From: Lachancea kluyveri NRRL Y-12651
Lineage: Eukaryota > Ascomycota > Saccharomycetes > Saccharomycetales > Saccharomycetaceae
Assembly: GCA_000149225.2 (NCBI GenBank)
Contig: CM000691.1
Span: 744,001-808,000, forward strand
Direction: 5' to 3'
DNA length: 64,000 nt
This document shows, in pieces, positions 9,818-18,182 of the stretch. The position numbers and the translations under genes are program-made. Below the pieces are notes generated by a model. It was given only the letters and a program-made list of their open reading frames with translations, searched no databases and was not told where the DNA came from. How positions within the stretch are numbered: the first letter of the stretch is position 1; each line of letters opens with the position of its first letter.

Positions 9818-10794
9818 ATGTCTTCTTTCGAACCAGTTGTTGTTATTGATGGTACGTCGAATATGTTACTACGTTTTAACTTGATTTTTGAAACTGAGTC
9901 TGTGAGATTTTAATTGTCAGATGGGCGTATACCGCTCTGAGGGAGTAATCCATAGCAGTACCTATAGGGAAAAGGGTACCAAACCATGAAATAAATGGGG
10001 AGCAAGAAACAATGAGAACTAATAAACCAGAACTGTTCTGACTGAGGGTAAACCATTTAGAAAATTTTTCTGCTGAATCAATCTCCATAATACGCCGGGA
10101 TACATAACTGGAGACTCAATTCCCGTATCCATCTGATTTAGTGCAGTTATGTTTCTGGGCTCTACAAAGTTTCGAAATCACGTTTAGTCTTTTCTAATGT
10201 TCGTTATACTAACTTCTCTTAACAGGTAAGGGCCACTTGTTGGGTCGTTTGGCTTCCACTGTTGCTAAGCAATTGTTGAACGGTCAAAAGATCGTTATCG
10301 TCAGAGCTGAAGCTTTGAACATCTCTGGTGAATTTTTCAGAAACAAGTTGAAGTACCACGACTACTTGAGAAAGGCTACTGCCTTCAACAAGACCCGTGG
10401 TCCATTCCACTTCAGAGCCCCATCCAGAATCTTCTACAAGGCTGTTCGTGGTATGGTTGCTCACAAGACCGCCCGTGGTAAGGCTGCCATGGAACGTTTA
10501 AAGGTCTTCGAAGGTGTCCCACCTCCATACGACAAGAAGAAGAGAGTTGTTGTTCCACAAGCTTTGAGAGTCTTGAGATTGAAGCCAGGTAGAAAGTACA
10601 CCACCTTGGGTAAGTTGTCTACTTCCGTCGGTTGGAAGTACGAAGATGTTGTTGCCAAGTTGGAAGAAAAGAGAAAGGTCAGATCTGCCGAATACTACGC
10701 TAAGAAGAAGGCCTTCAACAAGAAGGTTGTTGCTGCCAAGGCCGCCACCGCTGAATCTGAAGCTGCTCAAAAGTTGGCTGCTTTCGGTTACTAA
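9818..10794 (+). CDS. RPL16: Ribosomal protein uL13 (L16), spliced
   Basis: Join 9818-9851 and 10226-10794, 200 aa. Exon 1 encodes [11 protein letters not shown] plus the first base of a Gly codon; exon 2 continues with [21 protein letters not shown]. The sequence is nearly that of yeast Rpl16A/B over its full length, including the [15 protein letters not shown] and [22 protein letters not shown] blocks. uL13 is a structural protein of the cytosolic 60S subunit. Codons are strongly biased (AAG, GGT, GCT, TTG, AGA), unlike neighbouring genes, as expected for a very highly expressed gene. One copy stands in place of the S. cerevisiae A/B pair. Confidence 0.97.
9852..10225 (+). other. RPL16 intron
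   Basis: 374 nt, donor GTACGT at 9852, perfect branch point TACTAAC at 10207-10213, acceptor AACAG ending at 10225. It sits near the start of the CDS, like the introns of the yeast RPL16 genes. No snoRNA boxes were recognised inside. Confidence 0.95.
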
Positions 10795-10995
10795 ATCTCA
10801 TGACTGTAACAACAACTTTTATCCCACATTTCAACTAAGTAAATTTTTTTGTATAACTTAAGCTAATAAAATGTAAAGTTTTATTCGTATCTTTAATAGA
10901 GAAAGTTTATTGAGTGCTGTTAAAAAAGAAAGGCAATGAAAGCAGAATAATAGTGAATTTAAGATTGAAAAAATATTTACAGATTGAACAAACAT

Positions 10996-11928
10996 TTACA
11001 GCCAGTGCCTAAAGTTTTCGTACACGCAGAAAGTTATACAGGTGGATGGTACCGCACGGATTAGATTTGCTAGCAAGCCTTTGTAAAGACCTGTGACACC
11101 GTCTCTTACATATATGGTTGTTATCAATTTCCATACCCTATGGGACGTTTTTGGATTTATTACGGTGGACACCTCAAAACTTTGCAAATTCGATTTTAAC
11201 AACTGAAGAGGATAGACTGCGGTTACTGAAACCATCTTGCTCAACGAGGTTATGGTAATATACTCCAAATTTGAGAGTTTTTTCTTCTTGTCAACATGCT
11301 TGGCGGCGAAATAATGGTACTTCAGGGTATCGTAAACAGTAAAGTATATGGCACCTTGAGAAACGCCAAATAATGATGGTACCAAGCCTCTCCAAAAGCC
11401 AGCCAACCCTTCAATACGGTATAACTTTTTTATTCCGTCCACTGTAGATCTGTAGCTTCTCGAATCAACGAAACTGGTGGACATTATCCTTGTCTTTATA
11501 ACCCATATTGGATTTGTCAGTACGGACGTCGCGACACCACTCATTGCAGCAGCAAGTAGGTACATGAGCGATGTCATCTCTTTATCATTATTCATTGTAT
11601 TATTAAACCTTTTCACATCAGTGTTACACCATTGGAAGACCCAGTCCTTTGATGCTCTGTATAATCCAAAGTACAACCCCCAAGCTACGGAGTTGCCCAA
11701 TAAGTTGACCCCTAATCCGCGGTAGGTTTCCCTAAAAAAGCTATGCTGCTTCGAATCCTTAACAATACGCTTGACAACATCATAGTAGCCTTGAGGTTTC
11801 TTATTTGTAGCTAAAAGTTGTAGTCTGACTTTGACTAAATCCAACGGATGGGTTGATACCGTGGTTATCGTACCGGCCGTTAACCCAGAAATCATCTCCT
11901 TCTGTACAGGAGAGAAATCAGAAACCAT
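10996..11928 (-). CDS. FLX1: Flx1, mitochondrial FAD/folate-type carrier
   Basis: 310 aa (S. cerevisiae 311 aa). A mitochondrial carrier (SLC25) with three tandem ~100-residue repeats, each with the Px[D/x]xxK-type signature: HPLDLVKVRL (~27-36), NPIWVIKTRI (~139-148) and YPLQLLKSNL (~237-246). The IWVIKTRIM and SVSQGAIYF-like blocks (here FGVSQGAIYF) match Flx1, which is needed for FAD homeostasis across the inner membrane and for succinate dehydrogenase. It is convergent with RPL16, as in YIL133C/YIL134W. Transport specificity is by family. Confidence 0.95.
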   Translation of the reverse strand: MVSDFSPVQKEMISGLTAGTITTVSTHPLDLVKVRLQLLATNKKPQGYYDVVKRIVKDSKQHSFFRETYRGLGVNLLGNSVAWGLYFGLYRASKDWVFQWCNTDVKRFNNTMNNDKEMTSLMYLLAAAMSGVATSVLTNPIWVIKTRIMSTSFVDSRSYRSTVDGIKKLYRIEGLAGFWRGLVPSLFGVSQGAIYFTVYDTLKYHYFAAKHVDKKKKLSNLEYITITSLSKMVSVTAVYPLQLLKSNLQSFEVSTVINPKTSHRVWKLITTIYVRDGVTGLYKGLLANLIRAVPSTCITFCVYENFRHWL

Positions 11929-12345
11929 ACTATTATCTGATCAGGTATGAATAAAAGGAATATATAAGTAACTCGCTAGTGTTTTTGACAGCATAGATCG
12001 AAGAAGAAGAGCGATGAGTTGAAAAAAAACCAAATTTGTCCTTTGAGAACAATGTAGAAATCGTTTATGAAGAGGAACAACAGCTATCAATTTGAAAACC
12101 GAGATTTGTTTAACCGGCAAGTTCAAGATATCAACATATCTCGGCCACCATCCAGTTTTTCTTTACATACTATGGCTGTCCAGGGAAAAAGATATGTATA
12201 GAGGTTTTCAACTCATCAATAAAAGTTATTCTATTCATCAAAGGTGTATATATACAGGCATGAGTAAATAAAGGGGAGAGAGGAAGGCTAATGAAAACAA
12301 ATACAGCAATCACAGGGAGGGCCAGATACCAAAATCCAAATTCAA
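11929..12345. promoter_or_regulatory. FLX1 promoter / TOM7 3' region
   Basis: 417 bp, AT-rich. A perfect 7-bp inverted repeat, CCGAGAT...ATCTCGG, spans roughly 12099-12143. S. cerevisiae has a C/D snoRNA (snR68, from memory) near FLX1; here C-box-like TGATGA motifs occur on the minus strand but no paired CTGA D box, so no snoRNA is called. Confidence 0.3.
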
Positions 12346-12528
12346 CTAAACACTTGGCAATGGACTCAACAAGTTAAACAAGTTTGGTCTGTTGGAAGTT
12401 TGTGCCCAACCCAAGTATAAGACAAATGGTAACCAGCCATAGTGGGCAACAGTTTGAGAAAGGTTTAGAATCTTGGTGATACGTTCCTTGGATTCGTCAC
12501 TTAGAATAAAAGATGGTAGGAAGGACAT
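12346..12528 (-). CDS. TOM7: Tom7, TOM complex subunit
   Basis: 60 aa, the same length as S. cerevisiae Tom7, and close to it end to end (MSFLPSFILSDESKERI, AHYGWLPFVLYLGW, LLSPLPSV). It is a small tail-anchored subunit of the outer-membrane translocase with one membrane span at ~30-48 that modulates TOM complex dynamics. Its place between FLX1 and LAT1 on the minus strand fits the merged ancestral order. Confidence 0.97.
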   Translation of the reverse strand: MSFLPSFILSDESKERITKILNLSQTVAHYGWLPFVLYLGWAQTSNRPNLFNLLSPLPSV

Positions 12529-13409
12529 AGTTTATTTTGCTCTTGCTCTCAGAATGTGTTTTGTACAGAGCCTTGTCTACTTCAATTTGAAAAAAATTTT
12601 AAACTGCGCTGGCAAGAAAATCGAATTGAAAGGGAAACTCGTAATCGTCACAAAAGCGCAAACAACATTACAACTAATGCGACATTCTTACCTTGAAATT
12701 GAGAGAAACATCTGAATAAGCGTATAAATAGAATTAATGTTTTAATAGGTTGATACTTCTTGTTTGAGAGTCTTTTATCAATTTAGGTAACCCTTACTTT
12801 GTTTTGTAGCCATGAAATCTATAAAGTTCAAAGTGATGTTATTACCATCATTTTTGTTAGTCTTGACACAGCAGAAATCTTAATGCTCTCACCAACCCTT
12901 AACAGCTAAATTAAAATGAATGGTCTGCACTGATGGAATGTGTGCAACAGGCCATACACAGACAAGGTGTATGTTGTATTCTATTAAAGAACACCTACAT
13001 TTATTTAGGCAGTAGATGTTAACAGCATTTCCTTTTTACATTACAAGAGGAAAGTATGTACAGATAAACGTATATATTTATATTAATGAATAAACAGATT
13101 GGCAGGGAGGGTTTCTTTCCACGTTAAAGAATTTATAATAACATCGTTTGTGTAGTATAAGAAAATTGTATACCTGCTTGTATTTTTTTCTCTTCCTTGA
13201 ATAACCCCCAAAATCAATAAATTCATTTTGTCTGCCATTGTAGAATAATTGTGTCATTAGCGTCTGCGTAATCTTTTCCGAAAACGAATTCCTATTTCTT
13301 ATTTCTTGTCTTTTTTTTTTTAAAACTTGGAAAAGACTTTGGAAAATCCCAATGCACTTATCTTCTTTTTTTTTTTTTTTTTTTTTTTATTTTTTGATAT
13401 TGAGTATAT
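12529..13409. other. TOM7 promoter and LAT1 3' region, no gene seen
   Basis: 881 bp of AT-rich sequence with no ORF of coding character. A small hairpin CATACAC/GTGTATG lies at 12953-12973. Poly-T tracts at ~13310-13321 and ~13363-13388 lie just downstream of LAT1, so they would be A-rich on its sense strand. Confidence 0.5.
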
Positions 13410-14825
13410 TTATAACAACAATTCCAATGGGTTTTCGATTACCTTCTTCAATTCTCTCATGAATTCACCACCCTTGGCACCATCGATTGTTCTGTGGTCG
13501 AAGGTACCAGTGATGTTGATTTTGTCGTCAAAGGAGAAACCAAACTCGGCGCCAGAGTCTTCGACGGCTACTCTTTGAACAGTGCCGATAGCCAAGATGG
13601 TAGATTGTGGTGGGTTGATGATAGAAGTGAACATGGAAACAGCATTGTTCATACCCAAGTTGGAAATGCAGATGGTACCACCTTGGAATTCTTCTGGCAT
13701 CAATTTATTTTCCTTGGCACGCTTACCCAAGTCTTTGACTTCGGCAGAAATAGCGGTTAAACCCTTAGATTCTGCGTTCTTGATGATTGGAGTCAACAGA
13801 CCTGTTGGAGTGGCAACGGCAACAGAGACGTCAACATTCTTAAACCTTCTGATCACACCTTCTTGTGGTAGCCAGTAAGCATTAGCATCTGGGCATCTCT
13901 TAGCGGCAACAGTGATTGCTTTAATCAAAATGTCATTAATGGATAGCTTGTACTGATCCTTGCCAGAAGCGTTCAAGGACTGTCTCAACTTCAAAAGCTT
14001 GGAAACGGATACTTGAGAAGAAACGATGTAGGATGGAATCTGTTGAGTGGACTGCAACAAACGGTCACCAATAATTTGTCTCATGTTGGTAATTGGGACG
14101 TCCTCGTATTGGGCGGTTGGAGCTGGAGTTGGAGCGGCAGATGGAGTAGAAGCTGGAGTAGAAGCTGGAGAAGCAGTTTCTGGACCCTTGGCCAAAAAGG
14201 TCTCAATATCAGCCTTAGTGATTCTACCGTGTGGACCGGTACCAGTGACATTCTTCAATGCAATACCTTTCTCCAAGGCAATAGTCTTAGCAAGCGGAGA
14301 GGCGAAGATTCTACCGGCATGGGCAGACGAAGAGGAAGAAGAAGAAGAGGATTTGTTTTGGGATGGAGTTGAAGAAGCAGGCTTTGTAGCGGCTTGCTCT
14401 TCCTCCTTTGGAGCCTCTTCCTTTGGAGCCTCTTTCTTAGCTGGAGAAGCGGAATCATCAACAGTAAAGTCCTTGAAGGCTTCAACGTCACCTTCTTCTT
14501 CAACGTAAACAGCAATTGGCTTGTTGACAGGGATATCCTTGGTACCTTCTGGAACCAAAATCTTAGCCAAGAAACCTTCTTCTTGAAATTCAAAGTCCAT
14601 TTGAGCCTTGTCAGTTTCGATTTCTGCAATAACTTCACCTGGGCTTAAGCTATCACCAACCTTTTTAGACCAGACAGCCAAGTTACCTTGTGTCATGGTT
14701 GGGGACAAGGCTGGCATACCAATAATGGTATGTGGTGGATAAGAGGCATAAGTTCTCAATTGTAACCTAGCAGAAGACACTAGGGCAGATCTGACTCTTG
14801 GAACGATTCTGGAAAAGGCAGACAT
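13410..14825 (-). CDS. LAT1: Lat1, dihydrolipoamide acetyltransferase (E2) of pyruvate dehydrogenase
   Basis: 471 aa from the ATG at 14825, which gives MSAFSRIVPRVRSALV, a mitochondrial presequence like the yeast one. An ATG 23 codons upstream is in frame but adds residues with no counterpart. The lipoyl domain is at ~34-110 with the lipoyl lysine in ETDKAQM; a Ser/Ala/Pro linker follows; the E1/E3-binding domain (FASPLAKTIALEKGI, GTGPHGRITKADIE) is at ~175-215; the catalytic domain covers ~240-471 with the HRTIDGAKG active-site block near the C-terminus. E2 forms the core of the matrix PDH complex making acetyl-CoA. High-expression codon use. Confidence 0.97.
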   Translation of the reverse strand: MSAFSRIVPRVRSALVSSARLQLRTYASYPPHTIIGMPALSPTMTQGNLAVWSKKVGDSLSPGEVIAEIETDKAQMDFEFQEEGFLAKILVPEGTKDIPVNKPIAVYVEEEGDVEAFKDFTVDDSASPAKKEAPKEEAPKEEEQAATKPASSTPSQNKSSSSSSSSSAHAGRIFASPLAKTIALEKGIALKNVTGTGPHGRITKADIETFLAKGPETASPASTPASTPSAAPTPAPTAQYEDVPITNMRQIIGDRLLQSTQQIPSYIVSSQVSVSKLLKLRQSLNASGKDQYKLSINDILIKAITVAAKRCPDANAYWLPQEGVIRRFKNVDVSVAVATPTGLLTPIIKNAESKGLTAISAEVKDLGKRAKENKLMPEEFQGGTICISNLGMNNAVSMFTSIINPPQSTILAIGTVQRVAVEDSGAEFGFSFDDKINITGTFDHRTIDGAKGGEFMRELKKVIENPLELLL

Positions 14826-15396
14826 GGCAGGAATTGATTCAGTTCGAAAAGTGTTCTTCCAGGTTTGAATGTGGAATAGTTGCAACACATGCAATCAAAG
14901 CGCGGGTGCCTCTCCCCTTTATATACAGGGCAACCTCTCCCTGCCCCCCACCGCGCTGAAATGCATGCCCGTCTGGGAAAAAAAAAATTTTTGGCAGAAG
15001 CCAGATAAAATCACCAACGGGATAAAAGCTAATAAGAGAATCCGTGGACGATGATTCCAATGTTCGAAACGAGTACAAACTGCGATGCAACTACATAAAG
15101 TGAATACAAGGACTAAGCAGTAAGTTCCAAGGTCCATATATACAAAGAGTGTGCAATTGCTCGGCTGAGGCTGGGGCTTGATGCTCGAGTACTTGATTGC
15201 CCGGTCATTCGTTTGAGGTTGGATTCGCCACAAACTCCGCTGGCGCTGTATGTTTCCCTCTCTAATTCCATCGCACTTGCATTGACGCAAGCGAATGAAC
15301 GTAGCTTGAGTTTGAAAGAAACTCAAACAGTGCGCGTAGATGTAAGTCCGCAAAGAAGTGCGTTTGGCATCATGAGATACGATGGGATACGATGGA
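14826..15396. promoter_or_regulatory. LAT1 promoter / RNH201 3' region
   Basis: 571 bp. The first ~130 bp upstream of LAT1 are CT-rich with CCCCT (STRE-like, ~14917) and a CCCCCCACC run. An inverted repeat GAGTTT/AAACTC lies around 15308-15325. No gene seen. Confidence 0.35.
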
Positions 15397-16290
15397 TCAA
15401 GTTGAATACCAGTTATCTAGCGTTATCAACTTTTCTTTACCCTTGAACGACCATTGAGAGCTCAAATTCTTTTTGGAATTAATGTAATCCTCCTCCCACT
15501 CGATCGGAATGGTATCTTGGTCTTTGTCGATTATGTTTTGACAAGTCTGCCACGAAAATCTAACCATTTGCTGGGGCCAGCAGAATAGCGGTGTCTTGGC
15601 TCCGTGTAACCAGGAAACCGTTTTCCCGTCAGACGGGTATCCAGACCCAAGCACTTCGTCTGGATAGGATTTCAGCTGTTCCAACAACACGTCACGTGTC
15701 ACTTTGGCCACGACACTCGCGACGCTTACGATGCAGTACAGACTGTCGGCTTTCTTCGCCACGGTGAACTTCACGTGTGGGAACCTCTGTTCGAGCTTTT
15801 TTTGGTATGGCAATGGTGGTCCCACGGTATCTATGTAGACGTGCTCTACAGCAATGTTTCTGTCCAGAACGCCTTGGATCAGTTCCATCGTGACGTCGTG
15901 AGCTTGTTCGTTCAGGTTGTAGTTTTTGGAAGGTGGGAATCTCAGCATGCCACTAGATATGTCAACCGGAGTGATGGCCGTTGTGGCATAGCCCACGCCG
16001 CCTATCTCACCAGAGTACATCTTGGAAAACAGATTACGACGGACGGGGTCCGTCAATTTCTTGGAGTCATCGAATGCATACTTGGGCTTTAGAATTGCCT
16101 CTTGATATTCCAAAGTACAGTAGCTTATACCGTAGACCATCGGACCCATCACGGGCCCACGACCCGCTTCATCTACACCTATAATCACCGGAGTATTGGA
16201 CTCTACAATGGACTCTGGAATATTAGAATAAAAAGTCTTTGTATGCAAAGAGTCAAGTGATGACGGGACGGTCGGTGGCAATTCTTGCAT
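15397..16290 (-). CDS. RNH201: Rnh201, catalytic subunit of RNase H2
   Basis: 297 aa (S. cerevisiae 307 aa). A type 2 RNase H: the first catalytic Asp sits in [14 protein letters not shown] at ~38-51, followed by FDDSKKLTD, the YIDTVGPP block and [21 protein letters not shown] carrying further acidic and substrate-contact residues. It ends in a conserved LDNWYST. RNase H2 (Rnh201-202-203) removes misincorporated ribonucleotides and RNA-DNA hybrids in the nucleus. Its start is 177 bp from the MSK1 stop on the same strand. Confidence 0.96.
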   Translation of the reverse strand: MQELPPTVPSSLDSLHTKTFYSNIPESIVESNTPVIIGVDEAGRGPVMGPMVYGISYCTLEYQEAILKPKYAFDDSKKLTDPVRRNLFSKMYSGEIGGVGYATTAITPVDISSGMLRFPPSKNYNLNEQAHDVTMELIQGVLDRNIAVEHVYIDTVGPPLPYQKKLEQRFPHVKFTVAKKADSLYCIVSVASVVAKVTRDVLLEQLKSYPDEVLGSGYPSDGKTVSWLHGAKTPLFCWPQQMVRFSWQTCQNIIDKDQDTIPIEWEEDYINSKKNLSSQWSFKGKEKLITLDNWYST

Positions 16291-16467
16291 GGTGGTATCC
16301 CGTACTGATAGGTCGTTGTGATCCGAGCAGGTTTCTCCACAAGAGAGGATCCAAGAAGGCAGAGGCCTTTTACGCGAAATTTCGAACAGGACGCGTTGCG
16401 CGTATATAATGATGCATTTGGGGATGGAGAGAGATAGATATTTACAAGAAGAGTGGCAAGAGACGTA

Positions 16468-18081
16468 TTACTGCCTGTTAACATCATCAACACAACCAAA
16501 GCTTAGGACCTCTTCGATTCTTTGCTTACCGAGTAGTAACATACAGAGCCTGTCGATTCCCAGGCCAAACCCACCGATGGGAGGCATCCCCCATTTCATC
16601 GCGTTGACGTAAGCAGTGTCGACTGGGAGAGATTCTTTGTCCCCATACCGTTGTCTAGCAAGATTCTGTAACTCAAACTTATCCAACTGGGTTTGGGGAC
16701 AGTTTTCCTCTTCGTAGGCATTGATGTATTCCTTGCCCCCGATAAAGATTTCAAATCTTTTGGTGGTGAGCATACCATCACCAGGGTTCCCCTTTGCCAG
16801 CGGAGACATCACAGTCGGATGATGATAGATCACGGTAGGCAGTAGGTCATTGCAATGGCGGTTTTCAATGAATTCGGCACATAGCTTGTTGAGAATTTGT
16901 TGAGGCGATGAGTTTAAAGATGACGGGACGGTGATACCCCTTTCACCAAGCGCGGCCAACAAGCAACTGGGATTGTCTATATCCAAAGCGGTAAAATCGA
17001 TACCTGTCTCCTGGGACAAAGTGGGCAAAAATTCCACTCTTTTGAACTTCCAGCCGTTTTGTTCAAGTTTGCTGGACAGCTCAAGAGAGATCGGCGTAGG
17101 TTCTATGTTTGAAATAACATGTTTTAACAATTGTTCGCTCAGTTGGATCAGTTCCTCCATAGAAGTGTAAGTTTGGTAAAATTCCAAAGTCGTGAATTCC
17201 TGGTTATGGGTAGCGTCAATACCTTCGTTGCGAAAAACTTTACCAATTTCATAAACCCGGTCGATACCGCCAACGCACAACCGTTTCAACCACAGTTCCG
17301 GGGCGACACGCAGTTCAAGATTTGTGTCCAAACTTTTGGAACGAGTAACAAAGGGTTCGGCAGCTGCGCCATTAGACTTTCCAGAAAGAATGGGCGTCTC
17401 CACTTCGATAAACTCTTGAGAATCTAAAAATTGCCTCAGGGATCTAATGATGCGATGGCGTTGTACCAAGGAAGAGTGTCCGTTGACCAAATAATCAACG
17501 ACGCGGTTCTGCTTCCTTTTGATCGGGTCTATCAGTTTTGGCGGGAGCGGGAGCTGTGCAGGTGATAAAACAGTTGTTTGCGAGGTACATTTGAGAGACA
17601 AGGTCTTTTCACGTTGAGACAAGCCCGGGAAACCTGTCGCTTGGATATGATCTCCAGGTTTCAAGCCATGAATGTGTTGGAAGAACTCTTCAGATGAAAG
17701 GGTCGAAGCAGAGGAATGCTTTTTTAAGAGGTTGTAGTTCAAGATCAGTTGCAAGGAAGCAGATGTGGTGGTCAGGTCTATAAAGCACATGTTTTTCCCG
17801 AGATACCTTATAGAGTGGATCCTACCACGGACTGTGGTACGAAGATGCGGCTGGTCTGTGGAGATGGTACGGAAGCTGCGCAGAAACTCTCCAAGTGATA
17901 CAAGGTTTGCATGGCCTTGGACGTTTGAGAGGGACGGATAGTAGTGAGACAAGTTTTTAGAAATGATGGCATTTCTCTTTGTAAAGTCGAGAACGCTGGC
18001 ATCGACCGAATGGATAGAATAAGAGCGAAGGGTAAAATTGAAAGGCCTGGCTGTCGTTACGAACAGATGCTTGCAGAGCAT
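16468..18081 (-). CDS. MSK1: Msk1, mitochondrial lysyl-tRNA synthetase
   Basis: 537 aa (S. cerevisiae 576 aa). A class IIb aminoacyl-tRNA synthetase with an N-terminal basic presequence, an OB-fold anticodon-binding region (~80-185; VRGRIHSIRYLGKNMCFIDL) and a catalytic domain with motif 2 (VYEIGKVFRNEG, then HNQEFTTLEFYQ) and motif 3 (GFGLGIDRLCMLLLG) near the C-terminus. It charges mitochondrial tRNA-Lys in the matrix; the yeast enzyme is also involved in import of a cytosolic tRNA-Lys. The candidate left end of the hAT element lies only ~100 bp upstream of its ATG, so its promoter may be partly transposon-derived. Confidence 0.96.
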   Translation of the reverse strand: MLCKHLFVTTARPFNFTLRSYSIHSVDASVLDFTKRNAIISKNLSHYYPSLSNVQGHANLVSLGEFLRSFRTISTDQPHLRTTVRGRIHSIRYLGKNMCFIDLTTTSASLQLILNYNLLKKHSSASTLSSEEFFQHIHGLKPGDHIQATGFPGLSQREKTLSLKCTSQTTVLSPAQLPLPPKLIDPIKRKQNRVVDYLVNGHSSLVQRHRIIRSLRQFLDSQEFIEVETPILSGKSNGAAAEPFVTRSKSLDTNLELRVAPELWLKRLCVGGIDRVYEIGKVFRNEGIDATHNQEFTTLEFYQTYTSMEELIQLSEQLLKHVISNIEPTPISLELSSKLEQNGWKFKRVEFLPTLSQETGIDFTALDIDNPSCLLAALGERGITVPSSLNSSPQQILNKLCAEFIENRHCNDLLPTVIYHHPTVMSPLAKGNPGDGMLTTKRFEIFIGGKEYINAYEEENCPQTQLDKFELQNLARQRYGDKESLPVDTAYVNAMKWGMPPIGGFGLGIDRLCMLLLGKQRIEEVLSFGCVDDVNRQ

Positions 18082-18182
18082 TGGGACGTATGCGTATGCG
18101 TGTATGTGTGCGATTTTGACTAGACATCAAGAACAAAACAAGAAGAAGATTAGCAGACGGACATGCTGGTAGAGAAGACCGC

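Noticed and set aside
11929-12345. Possible snR68-like C/D snoRNA next to FLX1
   Set aside because: TGATGA C-box-like motifs exist but no properly placed CTGA D box on either strand; not supportable.
13494-14648. Plus-strand ORFs opposite LAT1 (88-153 aa)
   Set aside because: Antisense shadows caused by the biased codons of LAT1.
14826-14894. Upstream LAT1 start (ATG at 14894)
   Set aside because: The extra 23 residues have no counterpart in Lat1; the ATG at 14825 gives the conserved presequence.
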